A stretch of 64,000 nucleotides of DNA from Pseudomonas sp. RIT-PI-S (GTDB lineage: Bacteria > Pseudomonadota > Gammaproteobacteria > Pseudomonadales > Pseudomonadaceae). A program made the translations under genes and the position numbers. The notes under the pieces are model-generated. The model saw only the letters and a list, made by a program, of their open reading frames with translations, had not been told where the DNA came from and made no database searches. The stretch is from assembly GCF_025642975.1 (NCBI RefSeq), contig NZ_JANZKJ010000003.1:1-64000 (forward strand), given 5' to 3'. This document shows, in pieces, positions 10,634 to 18,995 of the stretch (position 1 is the stretch's first letter; the number at the start of each line of letters is the position of its first letter).

Positions 10634-11158
10634 ATGAGTATCGACATTCGAGATGCTACCCCGGCGGACCTGCCCACTATTCTGAGCATCTATAACGATG
10701 CGGTGGCCAACACCACGGCGATCTGGAACGACAGCCAAGTCGACCTCGCTAACCGCCAGGCGTGGTTCGAACTGCGCCAGCAACAGGGCTATCCGATCCT
10801 GGTCGCGGTGGATGGCGCCGGGCAGGTGCTGGGTTACGCCTCCTTTGGCGACTGGCGCCCTTTCGACGGCTTCCGCCACAGCGTCGAGAACTCGATATAC
10901 GTGCGTGATGGTCAACGCGGCCAGGGGCTAGGCTCAAAGCTGCTGCAACCCTTGCTCGAGCGTGCCCGTGCCTGTGGCAAGCACGTGGTGGTGGCGGCGA
11001 TCGAAAGCGGCAACGCCTCGTCGATCCGGCTGCACCAGCGCCACGGCTTCAGCATCACCGGGCAGATGCCCCAGGTAGGGCTCAAGTTCGGGCGCTGGCT
11101 CGACCTGACCTTCATGCAATTGATTCTCGCCCCTGGCGCCATGCCGCCACAGGAGTAA
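10634..11158 (+). CDS. GNAT acetyltransferase, phosphinothricin/methionine sulfoximine type
   Basis: GCN5-related N-acetyltransferase of 174 residues. The motif A region IYVRDGQRGQGLGSKLLQPLLERA carries the acetyl-CoA pyrophosphate loop (Q/RxxGxG/A), and the C-terminal part HQRHGFSITGQMPQVGLKFGRWLDLTFMQL is typical of the Pat/Pita group that acetylates methionine sulfoximine and phosphinothricin-like amino acids. It begins 7 bp after ureA and lies inside the urease operon, an arrangement I recall from P. aeruginosa (PA4866). A role in detoxifying glutamine-synthetase inhibitors is known for the family and inferred here. Confidence 0.88.
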   Translation: MSIDIRDATPADLPTILSIYNDAVANTTAIWNDSQVDLANRQAWFELRQQQGYPILVAVDGAGQVLGYASFGDWRPFDGFRHSVENSIYVRDGQRGQGLGSKLLQPLLERARACGKHVVVAAIESGNASSIRLHQRHGFSITGQMPQVGLKFGRWLDLTFMQLILAPGAMPPQE

Positions 11159-11162
11159 TACG

Positions 11163-11699
11163 ATGAACTCGGCCCAGCTGCGCCGCGTGACCGTCGAAAG
11201 TTTCGCCCATTACCGTCCCGGGCTGGTCGAGCTGCTGCTCGATGCCGTAGCGGATGGCGCCTCCATCGGCTTTCTGAACGACGTGGATGCTGCCGCGGCC
11301 ACGGAATATTTCAACACCGTACACGCCGAAGTCAGGCAAGGCAGCCGCCTGCTCTGGGTAGTGGTGAAGGACGAACACGTGGTGGCCAGCGCGCAACTGG
11401 GCCTGTGCCAAAAGCCCAATGGGCTCAACCGTGCCGAAGTGCAGAAGCTGCTGGTGCGTACCGATGCCCGCCGCCATGGGCTGGGCGCGCAACTGATGGG
11501 CGCCCTGGAAAGCGAGGCCCTCTACCTGGGCCGAGGGCTGCTTTACCTGGACACCGAAACCGGCTCGGCGGCGGAGCCCTTCTATGAGGGCCTGGGCTAC
11601 CAGCGGGCCGGGCAGATACCTGATTACGCCTGCTCGCCGAGTGGTGTGTACCGGCCGACTTCCCTGTACTACAAAATCCTCCAAGGACCGCGCGCATGA
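11163..11699 (+). CDS. Second GNAT acetyltransferase in the urease operon
   Basis: GNAT-fold protein of 178 residues. The acetyl-CoA loop is seen in [25 protein letters not shown] (R/QxxGxG/A form), and the C-terminal [16 protein letters not shown] matches the usual fold end. Substrate is unknown. It starts four bases after the first acetyltransferase and its stop overlaps the ureB start by four bases, so it is coupled to urease synthesis. It is only distantly like its neighbour, so a recent tandem duplication looks unlikely. Confidence 0.85.
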   Translation: MNSAQLRRVTVESFAHYRPGLVELLLDAVADGASIGFLNDVDAAAATEYFNTVHAEVRQGSRLLWVVVKDEHVVASAQLGLCQKPNGLNRAEVQKLLVRTDARRHGLGAQLMGALESEALYLGRGLLYLDTETGSAAEPFYEGLGYQRAGQIPDYACSPSGVYRPTSLYYKILQGPRA

Positions 11700-12007
11700 T
11701 TCCTGGGCAATACCGCATCGACGATGGCGAGATCGAACTCAACGCCGGCCGCCGTACCCTCAGCTTGACCGTGGCGAACAGCGGCGACCGGCCGATCCAG
11801 GTCGGCTCGCACTTTCACTTCTTCGAAACCAACGACGCCCTCACCTTCGATCGCGCCGCCGCCCGCGGCATGCGCCTGAACATCCCGGCCGGCACCGCGG
11901 TGCGATTCGAGCCTGGGCAGGCTCGGGAGGTGGAGCTGGTGGACCTGGCCGGGCTGCGCCGGGTGTTCGGGTTTGCAGGCAGAGTGATGGGGGGCCTTGA
12001 AGAATGA
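11696..12007 (+). CDS. ureB: Urease beta subunit
   Basis: Structural subunit of 103 residues. The signatures [32 protein letters not shown] and [15 protein letters not shown] are complete. The ATG overlaps the preceding acetyltransferase stop, and its own stop overlaps the ureC ATG (ATGA), so translation of the chain GNAT-ureB-ureC is coupled. Confidence 0.97.
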   Translation: MIPGQYRIDDGEIELNAGRRTLSLTVANSGDRPIQVGSHFHFFETNDALTFDRAAARGMRLNIPAGTAVRFEPGQAREVELVDLAGLRRVFGFAGRVMGGLEE

Positions 12008-13704
12008 AGATCAGCAAACAGGCCTATGCCGACATGTTCGGCCCCACCGTCGGTGACCGGGTGCGGCTGGCCGATACGGAGTTGTGGATCGAGGTGGAGC
12101 GGGACTTCACCTGTTACGGCGAAGAAGTGAAGTTCGGCGGCGGCAAGGTGATTCGCGACGGCATGGGCCAGGGCCAACTGCTGGCCGCCGAGGTGGTGGA
12201 CACGGTGATCACCAATGCGCTGATCCTGGACCACTGGGGCATCGTCAAGGCCGACGTGGGCCTGAAGAACGGCCGCATTGCCGCCATTGGCAAGGCCGGT
12301 AACCCTGATATCCAACCCGAGGTGACGATCGCCTTGGGGGCTAGCACCGAGGTCATTGCCGGGGAAGGGATGATCCTCACCGCCGGTGGCATCGACACGC
12401 ACATTCACTTCATCGCCCCACAGCAGATCGAAGAAGCCCTGATGAGCGGGGTGACCACCATGATCGGCGGCGGCACCGGCCCTGCGACCGGCACCAACGC
12501 CACCACCTGCACGCCCGGCCCCTGGCACATGGCGCGCATGCTTCAGGCGGCGGATGCGTTCCCGATGAACATGGGCTTTACCGGCAAGGGCAACGCCAGC
12601 CTGCCCGGCCCACTGATCGAGCAGGTCGAAGCCGGCGCCATCGGCCTGAAGCTGCATGAGGACTGGGGCACCACGCCAGCGGCTATCGACAACTGCCTGG
12701 CAGTCGCCGACCAGTACGACGTGCAGGTGGCGATCCACACCGACACCTTGAATGAATCTGGCTTCGTCGAAACCACGCTGGGCGCTTTCAAGGGCCGCAC
12801 CATTCACACCTATCACACCGAAGGCGCCGGCGGCGGCCACGCGCCAGACATCATCAAGGCCTGCGGGCTGCCCAACGTGCTGCCCAGCTCGACCAACCCG
12901 ACGCGGCCGTTCACCCGCAACACCATCGACGAGCACCTGGACATGCTCATGGTCTGCCATCACCTGGACCCGAGCATCGCCGAAGACGTGGCCTTTGCCG
13001 AAAGCCGCATCCGCCGCGAAACCATCGCCGCCGAGGACATCCTCCACGACCTCGGTGCATTCTCGATGATCAGCTCCGACAGCCAGGCCATGGGCCGGGT
13101 GGGCGAGGTCATTACCCGTACCTGGCAGACCGCCGATAAGATGCGCAAGCAACGCGGGCCGCTGCCCGAGGACAGCGAGCGCAACGACAACTTCCGCGCC
13201 AGGCGCTACATCGCCAAATACACCATCAACCCTGCCATCACCCACGGGATCAGCCATGAAGTGGGCTCGATCGAAGTAGGGAAATTTGCCGACCTGGTGC
13301 TTTGGCGGCCGGCGTTCTTCGGGGTCAAGCCGAGCTTGATCCTAAAAGGCGGGACCATCGCCGCCAGCTTGATGGGCGACGCCAACGCGTCCATCCCCAC
13401 GCCGCAGCCCGTGCATTACCGGCCCATGTTCGGCAGCTTCGCCGGAGCCCGCCACGCCACCAGCTTGACCTTCATCAGCCAGGCGGCCCTGGCTGCTGGC
13501 GTTCCTGAACGGTTGGGGCTGAAGAAAGCCATTGGCGTGGTAAAAGGTTGCCGGGCGTTGGGCAAGGCGGACTTGATCCACAACAACTACCAGCCCGCCA
13601 TCGAGGTGGATCCGCAGACCTACCAGGTCAAGGCCGACGGCGTGCTGCTGTGGTGCGAGCCCGCCGAGGAACTGCCGATGGCGCAGCGGTATTTCCTGTT
13701 CTAG
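12004..13704 (+). CDS. ureC: Urease alpha (catalytic) subunit
   Basis: Nickel amidohydrolase of 566 residues that hydrolyses urea to ammonia and carbamate. Nickel-binding residues are visible: HIHF (H133, H135) and the lysine that is carbamylated in GLKLHEDWG (K216), one residue off the Klebsiella numbering. The active-site flap [22 protein letters not shown] and the last ligand region [12 protein letters not shown] are intact. Length is standard. It ends the urt-ure block; ureE, ureF and ureG lie 8.4 kb downstream. Confidence 0.98.
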   Translation: MKISKQAYADMFGPTVGDRVRLADTELWIEVERDFTCYGEEVKFGGGKVIRDGMGQGQLLAAEVVDTVITNALILDHWGIVKADVGLKNGRIAAIGKAGNPDIQPEVTIALGASTEVIAGEGMILTAGGIDTHIHFIAPQQIEEALMSGVTTMIGGGTGPATGTNATTCTPGPWHMARMLQAADAFPMNMGFTGKGNASLPGPLIEQVEAGAIGLKLHEDWGTTPAAIDNCLAVADQYDVQVAIHTDTLNESGFVETTLGAFKGRTIHTYHTEGAGGGHAPDIIKACGLPNVLPSSTNPTRPFTRNTIDEHLDMLMVCHHLDPSIAEDVAFAESRIRRETIAAEDILHDLGAFSMISSDSQAMGRVGEVITRTWQTADKMRKQRGPLPEDSERNDNFRARRYIAKYTINPAITHGISHEVGSIEVGKFADLVLWRPAFFGVKPSLILKGGTIAASLMGDANASIPTPQPVHYRPMFGSFAGARHATSLTFISQAALAAGVPERLGLKKAIGVVKGCRALGKADLIHNNYQPAIEVDPQTYQVKADGVLLWCEPAEELPMAQRYFLF

Positions 13705-13842
13705 CCCGCTGGCCCTTTCGTTGTGGGAGCAGACGACCTTTGTGAGAGTAGGCGACAGCCCGCGAACCGGGCGTGCAGGCAGAGGTTCGCAGGCCGGCGC
13801 CAGCGTGTACGAGCGCCCAGCTCAACATCGGCCTAGGGCCGG

Positions 13843-13861
13843 TCGCGAGCTCGGCTGCTAC
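13843..13861 (+). repeat. REP half-element after ureC
   Basis: TCGCGAGCTCGGCTGCTAC matches the arm found in the REP array at 18.8 kb. It lies in the 179-bp gap between the convergent ureC and J-protein genes, which also holds a second REP-like fragment near 13718-13770. Confidence 0.65.
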
Positions 13862-13883
13862 GAGTGCCTCTTTGGTTCCCCGT

Positions 13884-14825
13884 TCAAGCCCTAGGGTCGA
13901 ACGCTGCCTTGTGAGCCAGTTTCTCCCACAGCTCACGGGTGGCTTCGGTGTGTGGCGGCATCACTACCTTCAGTTGCACCAGCAGATCTCCACGGCTGCC
14001 ACCCTTGACCGGCAGGCCGTTGTCTTTAACCCGCAGGCGCTGGCCGTTCTGGCTGCCGGGGCGTACGGTCAGGTTGATCTTGCCGGTCAGAGTGGGCACC
14101 TGCACCTTTGCCCCCAGCGCCAGCTCCCAGGGTGCCACCGGCACCTCTACTACCAAGTCCTGCCCTTCCACGCTGAAGCGTGGGTGGGGCGCATAGCGGA
14201 TGGTTAAGTACAGGTCCCCGGCCTCGCCACCGGCGTACCCGGGCCCGCCCTGCCCCTTCAAGCGCACGCGCTCGCCATCGGCCACACCGGCCGGGATCTT
14301 CACGTTCAGGGTCTTGGTGGCGCTGCCGGTGGGCTGGCCAGCGGGGTTGTATTGCGGCACGCGGAAGCTGACCTGCTTGGACTCCCCGGCCAGGGTTTCC
14401 TCCAGGAACAGCGCCAGCTCCAGGTCGACGTCCTTGCCGCGCCGGCCCGCATTGCGCGAAGGCCCACGGGCGCTGCCAAAGGGGTTGCCGGCGCGGCTCT
14501 GATTGCCAAAGATCGAACTGAAGAACTCGGAAAAATCGACGCTCTCGGCCTGGCCGAAATCCGCGCCACCGCGATACCCAGGCGGGGCCTGGAACGGCCT
14601 GCCGTGCACGCCATATTTACGCAGCTCGTCGTACTCGGCGCGCTTTTCCGGGTTGCTCAGGGCGTCATAGGCCTCGGATGCCTCCTTGAAGTGCGCCTCG
14701 GCGTTCGGCTCCTTGCTCACATCGGGGTGATACTTGCGCGCGAGCTTGCGGTAGGCGGTCTTGATCGCCTTGTCATCCGCGGTGGGCTCGACCCCAAGTA
14801 TCTTGTAGTAGTCTTTGAAATCCAT
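13884..14825 (-). CDS. cbpA: J-domain protein, CbpA type
   Basis: DnaJ-class co-chaperone of 313 residues. The J domain (1-70) has the HPD motif at 33-35, followed by a Gly/Phe-rich linker and two C-terminal peptide-binding domains, with no zinc-finger cysteines, which marks the CbpA rather than DnaJ type. No CbpM-like ORF follows it; ureC lies there in convergent orientation. It is divergent from an Hsp70-like gene 212 bp away, which suggests they work together. A sigma-32-like promoter lies about 95 bp upstream of its start. Confidence 0.92.
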   Translation of the reverse strand: MDFKDYYKILGVEPTADDKAIKTAYRKLARKYHPDVSKEPNAEAHFKEASEAYDALSNPEKRAEYDELRKYGVHGRPFQAPPGYRGGADFGQAESVDFSEFFSSIFGNQSRAGNPFGSARGPSRNAGRRGKDVDLELALFLEETLAGESKQVSFRVPQYNPAGQPTGSATKTLNVKIPAGVADGERVRLKGQGGPGYAGGEAGDLYLTIRYAPHPRFSVEGQDLVVEVPVAPWELALGAKVQVPTLTGKINLTVRPGSQNGQRLRVKDNGLPVKGGSRGDLLVQLKVVMPPHTEATRELWEKLAHKAAFDPRA

Positions 14826-14917
14826 CTGTGGGTACCACCTGGAAAAGGAAAGGCGCGAGGGCGTCTATCAATCAGACGTTGCCAGTGGCAAATGTTCGCG
14901 CGGGTAATGGCCTGAAG

Positions 14918-14944
14918 ATTGGGGGGCATGGGCTGCCTTTCAAG
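14918..14944 (-). promoter_or_regulatory. Candidate heat-shock (sigma-32) promoter for cbpA
   Basis: On the minus strand CTTGAAA is followed after 13 bases by CCCCAAT. This matches the -35 box of sigma-32 promoters fully and the -10 box (CCCCAT) with one change. The location, before a J-protein gene, supports it. Confidence 0.4.
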
Positions 14945-15037
14945 GCAAACAGGCGGTAAAAAATAACTGATGACTGCCCTTCGGTTCCGGCCAATGCTGG
15001 CATACACTGCGCGGCCGTTTTCCCCCAGGGCCGATAC

Positions 15038-16306
15038 ATGACCTCCGCTACCTTCGCGCGCGCCTGCGGCATCGACTTTGGTACGTCCAACTCCACCGTG
15101 GGCTGGTACCGCCCCGGCGAGGAAACCCTCCTGCCTTTGGAAGACGGCAAGATCACCTTGCCGTCCGTGGTGTTCTTCAATGCCGAAGAACGCCGCCCGG
15201 TGTATGGCCGGCTTGCGCTCAAGGAATACCTGGACGGTTATGAAGGCCGGCTGATGCGCTCGCTCAAGAGCCTGCTGGGCTCACGCCTGATCAAGCACGA
15301 TACCAGCGTGCTGGGCAGCGCCCTGCCCTTCAAAGACCTGCTCGGCCTGTTCATCGCCCAGCTCAAGCAACGGGCGGAACACGCGGGCGGGCGCGATTTC
15401 GACCAGGTGGTGCTGGGCCGCCCGGTGTACTTCGTGGACGAAGACCCGGCCGCCGACCAGGAAGCCGAAGACACCCTCGCCGCAGTGGCCCGCAAGATTG
15501 GCTTCAAGGACGTGTCATTCCAGTACGAGCCCATTGCGGCCGCGTTCGACTACGAGTCGAACATAGAGCGTGAAGAGCTGGTGCTGATCGTCGACATCGG
15601 CGGCGGCACCTCGGACTTCTCCCTGGTACGCCTGGCGCCCGAGCGGCGAGCCCTGACCGACCGCCAGCAGGACATCCTCGCCACAGGCGGCGTGCACGTG
15701 GGCGGGACGGACTTCGACAAACAGCTGAGCCTGCAAGGGGTGATGCCGTTGTTCGGCTACGGCAGCCGGATGAAGAGCCAGGCACTGATGCCTACCAGCT
15801 ATCACCTGAGCTTGGCCACTTGGCACACCATTAACTCGGTGTACTCGCAGAAGTCGCAGATTGCCTTGGGCAACATGCGCTATGACATCGAGGACACCCT
15901 GGGCATCGACCGCCTGTTCCGGCTGATCGAGCAACGCGCCGGGCATTGGCTGGCCATGGAAGTAGAAGAAACGAAGATCCAGCTCACCGAAGCGCCGAAC
16001 CGCCTGCTGGCGCTGGACCGGATCGAACCCGGCTTGAACGTCGACCTCACCCGTGCGCTGTTCCAGGCGGCTATCGAGGGCTTGCTCGAACGCGTCCGCG
16101 CCAGCGTGACCGAAACCCTCACCCGGGCCGGTGTGAGTGAAGCGCAAGTCGATACGGTGTTCTTCACCGGCGGCTCCAGCGGCATCCCGGCCCTGCGTGA
16201 CAGCGTGGCGGCCATGCTCCCTAACGCCCGCCACGTGGAAGGCAACCGTTTCGGCAGCATCGGCAGTGGCCTGGCCATCGAGGCGTGGCGGCGCTATGGC
16301 GCCTGA
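15038..16306 (+). CDS. Hsp70-family ATPase lacking a substrate-binding domain (YegD-like)
   Basis: Actin-fold ATPase of 422 residues. Phosphate-1 motif GIDFGTSNSTVGW is at about residues 11-23, phosphate-2 VDIGGGTSDFSL near 188, and the adenosine motif FFTGGSSGIPALRD near 373. The chain ends with the nucleotide-binding domain, so the usual peptide-binding beta domain and lid are absent; DnaK is about 640 residues. Function is unknown for the YegD group. The divergent CbpA-type J-protein could stimulate it, an inference from position. Confidence 0.9.
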   Translation: MTSATFARACGIDFGTSNSTVGWYRPGEETLLPLEDGKITLPSVVFFNAEERRPVYGRLALKEYLDGYEGRLMRSLKSLLGSRLIKHDTSVLGSALPFKDLLGLFIAQLKQRAEHAGGRDFDQVVLGRPVYFVDEDPAADQEAEDTLAAVARKIGFKDVSFQYEPIAAAFDYESNIEREELVLIVDIGGGTSDFSLVRLAPERRALTDRQQDILATGGVHVGGTDFDKQLSLQGVMPLFGYGSRMKSQALMPTSYHLSLATWHTINSVYSQKSQIALGNMRYDIEDTLGIDRLFRLIEQRAGHWLAMEVEETKIQLTEAPNRLLALDRIEPGLNVDLTRALFQAAIEGLLERVRASVTETLTRAGVSEAQVDTVFFTGGSSGIPALRDSVAAMLPNARHVEGNRFGSIGSGLAIEAWRRYGA

Positions 16307-16357
16307 GCCGGGGAGGATCTTGAGGGAGACTCCATGGCCGCCCGCAAGCCCTAACGC

Positions 16358-16428
16358 GTAGCAGCGCGGCTTGCCGGCGGCAGACGTTACACGCAGCCGG
16401 GGCTGATCGCGGGCCTGCCTGGCTGCTA
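16358..16428. repeat. Inverted REP pair
   Basis: GTAGCAGCGCGGCTTGCCGG and, about 35 bases on, the reversed arm GCCTGCCTGGCTGCTA face each other. It lies in the 214-bp gap between the Hsp70-like gene and the convergent AI-2E family gene. Confidence 0.75.
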
Positions 16429-16520
16429 TGGCCCTGGCACCGGGCGACAGCCTGCGAACCTGGAGAACTCCCGGGCTCCGCCCTCACGGGGTTCGGTTCC
16501 GCCCAGGCTCGCGATATCGA

Positions 16521-17531
16521 CTACACCAACCCCGCCTCACGCAGCTCGCTTTTCAAGTAGGCGTAATAGATCGGCCCGGCGACTACCCCGGGCAGGCCGA
16601 AGGCTGCTTCGCACACCAGCATCGCCAGGAGCAACTCCCAGGATTTGGCGCGGATCTGCCCGCCGACGATGCGCGCGTTGAGGAAGTATTCCACTTTGTG
16701 GATCAGGATCAGGTAACCCAACGCGGCCACCGCCACCCAGACGGACAGCGACAGCCCGACGATGGTGATCAGGGTATTGGACATCAGGTTGCCGATCACT
16801 GGCAGCAAGCCCAGCAGGAAGGTCACCACGACGAGGGTTTTGGTCAGCGGTAGCTTGATGCCGAATAACGGCAATACCACCATCAAAAAGATTGCAGTGA
16901 AGGTGGTGTTGAGCAGAGAGATCTTGATCTGCGCGAACACGATATTGCGAAACGCTTGCACCAGCAGCGTCAGGCGATGGTACAGCGCCGCGGCCAGCGG
17001 GCGTCGATCAGCGTCTTCCGGGGCTCGTTGCAAGGCGATGATCGCCCCTAGCACCATGCCGATCAGCAGGGTCACGAACGTGTGCACCGCATCCTTGCCC
17101 ATCAGCTGCAGATCAGTGACATGCTTGCCGAGCCAAGCGCCGATGGCTACCCGAAACTCCGCCGCGCTGGCCGGCAGGTAGGCGTCGATGGCAGGTGGCA
17201 GTTGCCCGCGCGCACGGTCTACCACGCCCATGAACTTATCCAGCGAGGCCCCGGGGTTTTCCACTTCGTGCAGCACCAGGCTAAAGGCGCCGAAGAAAAT
17301 CAGTGCCAGGGCACTGACCACCAACGTGCCCAGCAAGGCCACCGCCACCCAGCGCGCGCGCGGGCCGGCGATCAGCCGTTGCAGCTGCGGGGTCAGTGCG
17401 TTGACCAGCTCGAACACCAGCAGCCCCGCGAGCAGGCTGGGCAACAGATGCAGCGGTAACACCAGCAGCAACCCGCCGATAACCATCAGCCAGCTAGCAA
17501 TCAGAACATGACGCGATGAAAAGACGGGCAT
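16521..17531 (-). CDS. AI-2E family transporter (UPF0118 / PerM type)
   Basis: Inner-membrane protein of 336 residues. Hydrophobic segments near 10-45, 62-90, 150-175 and four more in the C-terminal half (INTTFTAIFLMVVLPLFGIKLPL onward, LNTTF in the chain) fit the AI-2E exporter family. The late GxxxGPIYYAYLK region is characteristic. The family includes TqsA, an autoinducer-2 exporter, and unrelated Na+/H+ antiporters, so the substrate is not known. It is divergent from osmE across 188 bp. Confidence 0.85.
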   Translation of the reverse strand: MPVFSSRHVLIASWLMVIGGLLLVLPLHLLPSLLAGLLVFELVNALTPQLQRLIAGPRARWVAVALLGTLVVSALALIFFGAFSLVLHEVENPGASLDKFMGVVDRARGQLPPAIDAYLPASAAEFRVAIGAWLGKHVTDLQLMGKDAVHTFVTLLIGMVLGAIIALQRAPEDADRRPLAAALYHRLTLLVQAFRNIVFAQIKISLLNTTFTAIFLMVVLPLFGIKLPLTKTLVVVTFLLGLLPVIGNLMSNTLITIVGLSLSVWVAVAALGYLILIHKVEYFLNARIVGGQIRAKSWELLLAMLVCEAAFGLPGVVAGPIYYAYLKSELREAGLV

Positions 17532-17719
17532 ACGGCCTCGAACAAACGACCCAGGAAGGATGGGCAGTCTGCCAGCGAACCAGCCGCTCCACCAGCGCTA
17601 ACAGGGCGGGCCAAGCTCGCGGCGCGCTTGCCCCGACTTAACCGCTGAAAGTTCGAACTCTTGCGCACAAGCGAAGCTCCAAAAAACGTAGCCACTTTGG
17701 CTTTTCGAGGAGTTAACCC

Positions 17720-18061
17720 ATGTATAGGCATACCCTGACCGCTGCCTGCGCGCTGGCCATGCTCGCCGGTTGCCAGACCACCCCGGAGAACCCGGTCGAC
17801 TTCGTCACCTACCGTAACGAGCCTTTGGTCAAGCAAGTGGAAAAAGGCATGACCATGCAGCAAGTGCTCACCGTTGCCGGCCCACCTTCGACTGTCATCG
17901 ACGGCACCGCAGGCTCAACCAATGGCACCTGCAACAATTACATCCTCAACCGCGATGGCCACCAGCAGGCCTATTACGTGAGCTTCAACAACGCAGGCCT
18001 GGTGGACACCAAGGGCTTCATGACCTGCGAACAGCGCAAACAGAACGAACAGGCCAAGTGA
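17720..18061 (+). CDS. osmE: Osmotically inducible lipoprotein OsmE
   Basis: Small lipoprotein of 113 residues with a lipobox (LAGC, Cys at residue 17) after MYRHTLTAACALAM, so it should be anchored in a membrane by the lipidated Cys. The mature part is an SmpA/OmlA-like fold with KGMTMQQVLTVAGPPST. RBS GAGGAG precedes the ATG by 8 bases. In enterobacteria osmE responds to osmolarity; the same is assumed here. Confidence 0.88.
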   Translation: MYRHTLTAACALAMLAGCQTTPENPVDFVTYRNEPLVKQVEKGMTMQQVLTVAGPPSTVIDGTAGSTNGTCNNYILNRDGHQQAYYVSFNNAGLVDTKGFMTCEQRKQNEQAK

Positions 18062-18192
18062 GGGCAAGCGCGGCTCGCTCAAGGGTTGAAACCTTCGGAG
18101 CGGCCGCCACTCACAGCTAAACCTGAGCCTGCCGGGCGCTGTAGCGCTGAACAGAGCGGGCCAGGGCACCGTGAACCAGCCTGGAGAACGCT

Positions 18193-18726
18193 ATGCTTAA
18201 CCTGCAACTGACAGACAAGCTCGCCCTGCGCGAGCGAGCTCGCCAAAACGTGGACAACGGCGCGGTAACCGAAGGCTACTCCGCCGACCGCGAAGAAGTG
18301 ATCCGCCTGCTCAATGAATCTTTAGCAACGGAGTTGGTGTGTACGTTGCGCTACAAGCGCCACTACTTCATGGCCACTGGGCTCAAGGCCAGCGTGGCCG
18401 CCGACGAGTTCCTGGAGCACGCGCAACAGGAAGCCGAACACGCCGACCGCCTGGCCGAGCGCATCGTGCAACTCGGTGGAGAGCCAGAGTTCAACCCAGA
18501 CAAACTGTCTGCGCTGTCCCACGCCGAATACAAAGCCGGCAAGAACCTCAAGGAAATGGTCTACGAAGACCTCGTGGCCGAACGCATCGCTATCGACTCC
18601 TACCGTGAGATCGTGCAGTACATCGGCGACAAAGACCCCACCACGCGGCGCATCTTCGAAGACATCCTGGCCCAGGAAGAGGAACACGCCGACGATATGG
18701 CAGACATCCTCAAAGACCTGCCGTAA
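18193..18726 (+). CDS. Ferritin-like protein (bacterioferritin/Dps-like)
   Basis: Four-helix-bundle ferritin-like protein of 177 residues. Probable di-iron ligands lie in LNESLATELVCTLRYKRHY, LEHAQQEAEHADRLAERI and the late ILAQEEEHADDMADIL, each an ExxH-type helix. The N-terminal 30 residues are an extension before the first bundle helix. Length and sequence resemble the 177-residue probable bacterioferritin next to osmE in P. aeruginosa (PA4880, from memory). Iron storage or protection from peroxide is the likely role. A strong terminator follows 17 bp later. Confidence 0.88.
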   Translation: MLNLQLTDKLALRERARQNVDNGAVTEGYSADREEVIRLLNESLATELVCTLRYKRHYFMATGLKASVAADEFLEHAQQEAEHADRLAERIVQLGGEPEFNPDKLSALSHAEYKAGKNLKEMVYEDLVAERIAIDSYREIVQYIGDKDPTTRRIFEDILAQEEEHADDMADILKDLP

Positions 18727-18745
18727 CTCCCCGTCGTAGCTCGTA

Positions 18746-18772
18746 AACCAGGCGCTTGCCTGGTTTTTTTTT
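18746..18772 (+). terminator. Rho-independent terminator of the ferritin-like gene
   Basis: AACCAGGC and GCCTGGTT pair around a GCTT loop and run into nine T residues. Confidence 0.9.
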
Positions 18773-18813
18773 GGCCTGGACCTCGACAGCTCATTTAGGC
18801 GCGCCTTACATCC

Positions 18814-18995
18814 GTAGCAGCGCGGCTTGCCGGCGACTGGGCTTTACACGGTGCTAAGCCCTTTCGCGAGCAAGCTCGGCTGCTACAGCGTCCGGGCGCT
18901 ACACAGTGCTAAGCCCTCCCCCAAACAGGCTCGGCTGCTACCGCATCCGGCCTTACACACTGCCAAGCCCTCTCGCGAGCAAGCTCGGCTGCTAC
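18814..18995. repeat. REP array with three direct 55-bp units
   Basis: After one leading arm (GTAGCAGCGCGGCTTGCCGG at 18814) three direct copies start at 18843, 18898 and 18953. Each has TACAC-GTGCTAAGCCCT followed by a GAGCAAGCTCGGCTGCTAC-like arm; the middle copy has CCAAACAGGCT in place of CGAGCAAGCT. The last copy supplies the stop codon of the minus-strand AsmA-like gene (18992-18994). Confidence 0.85.
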
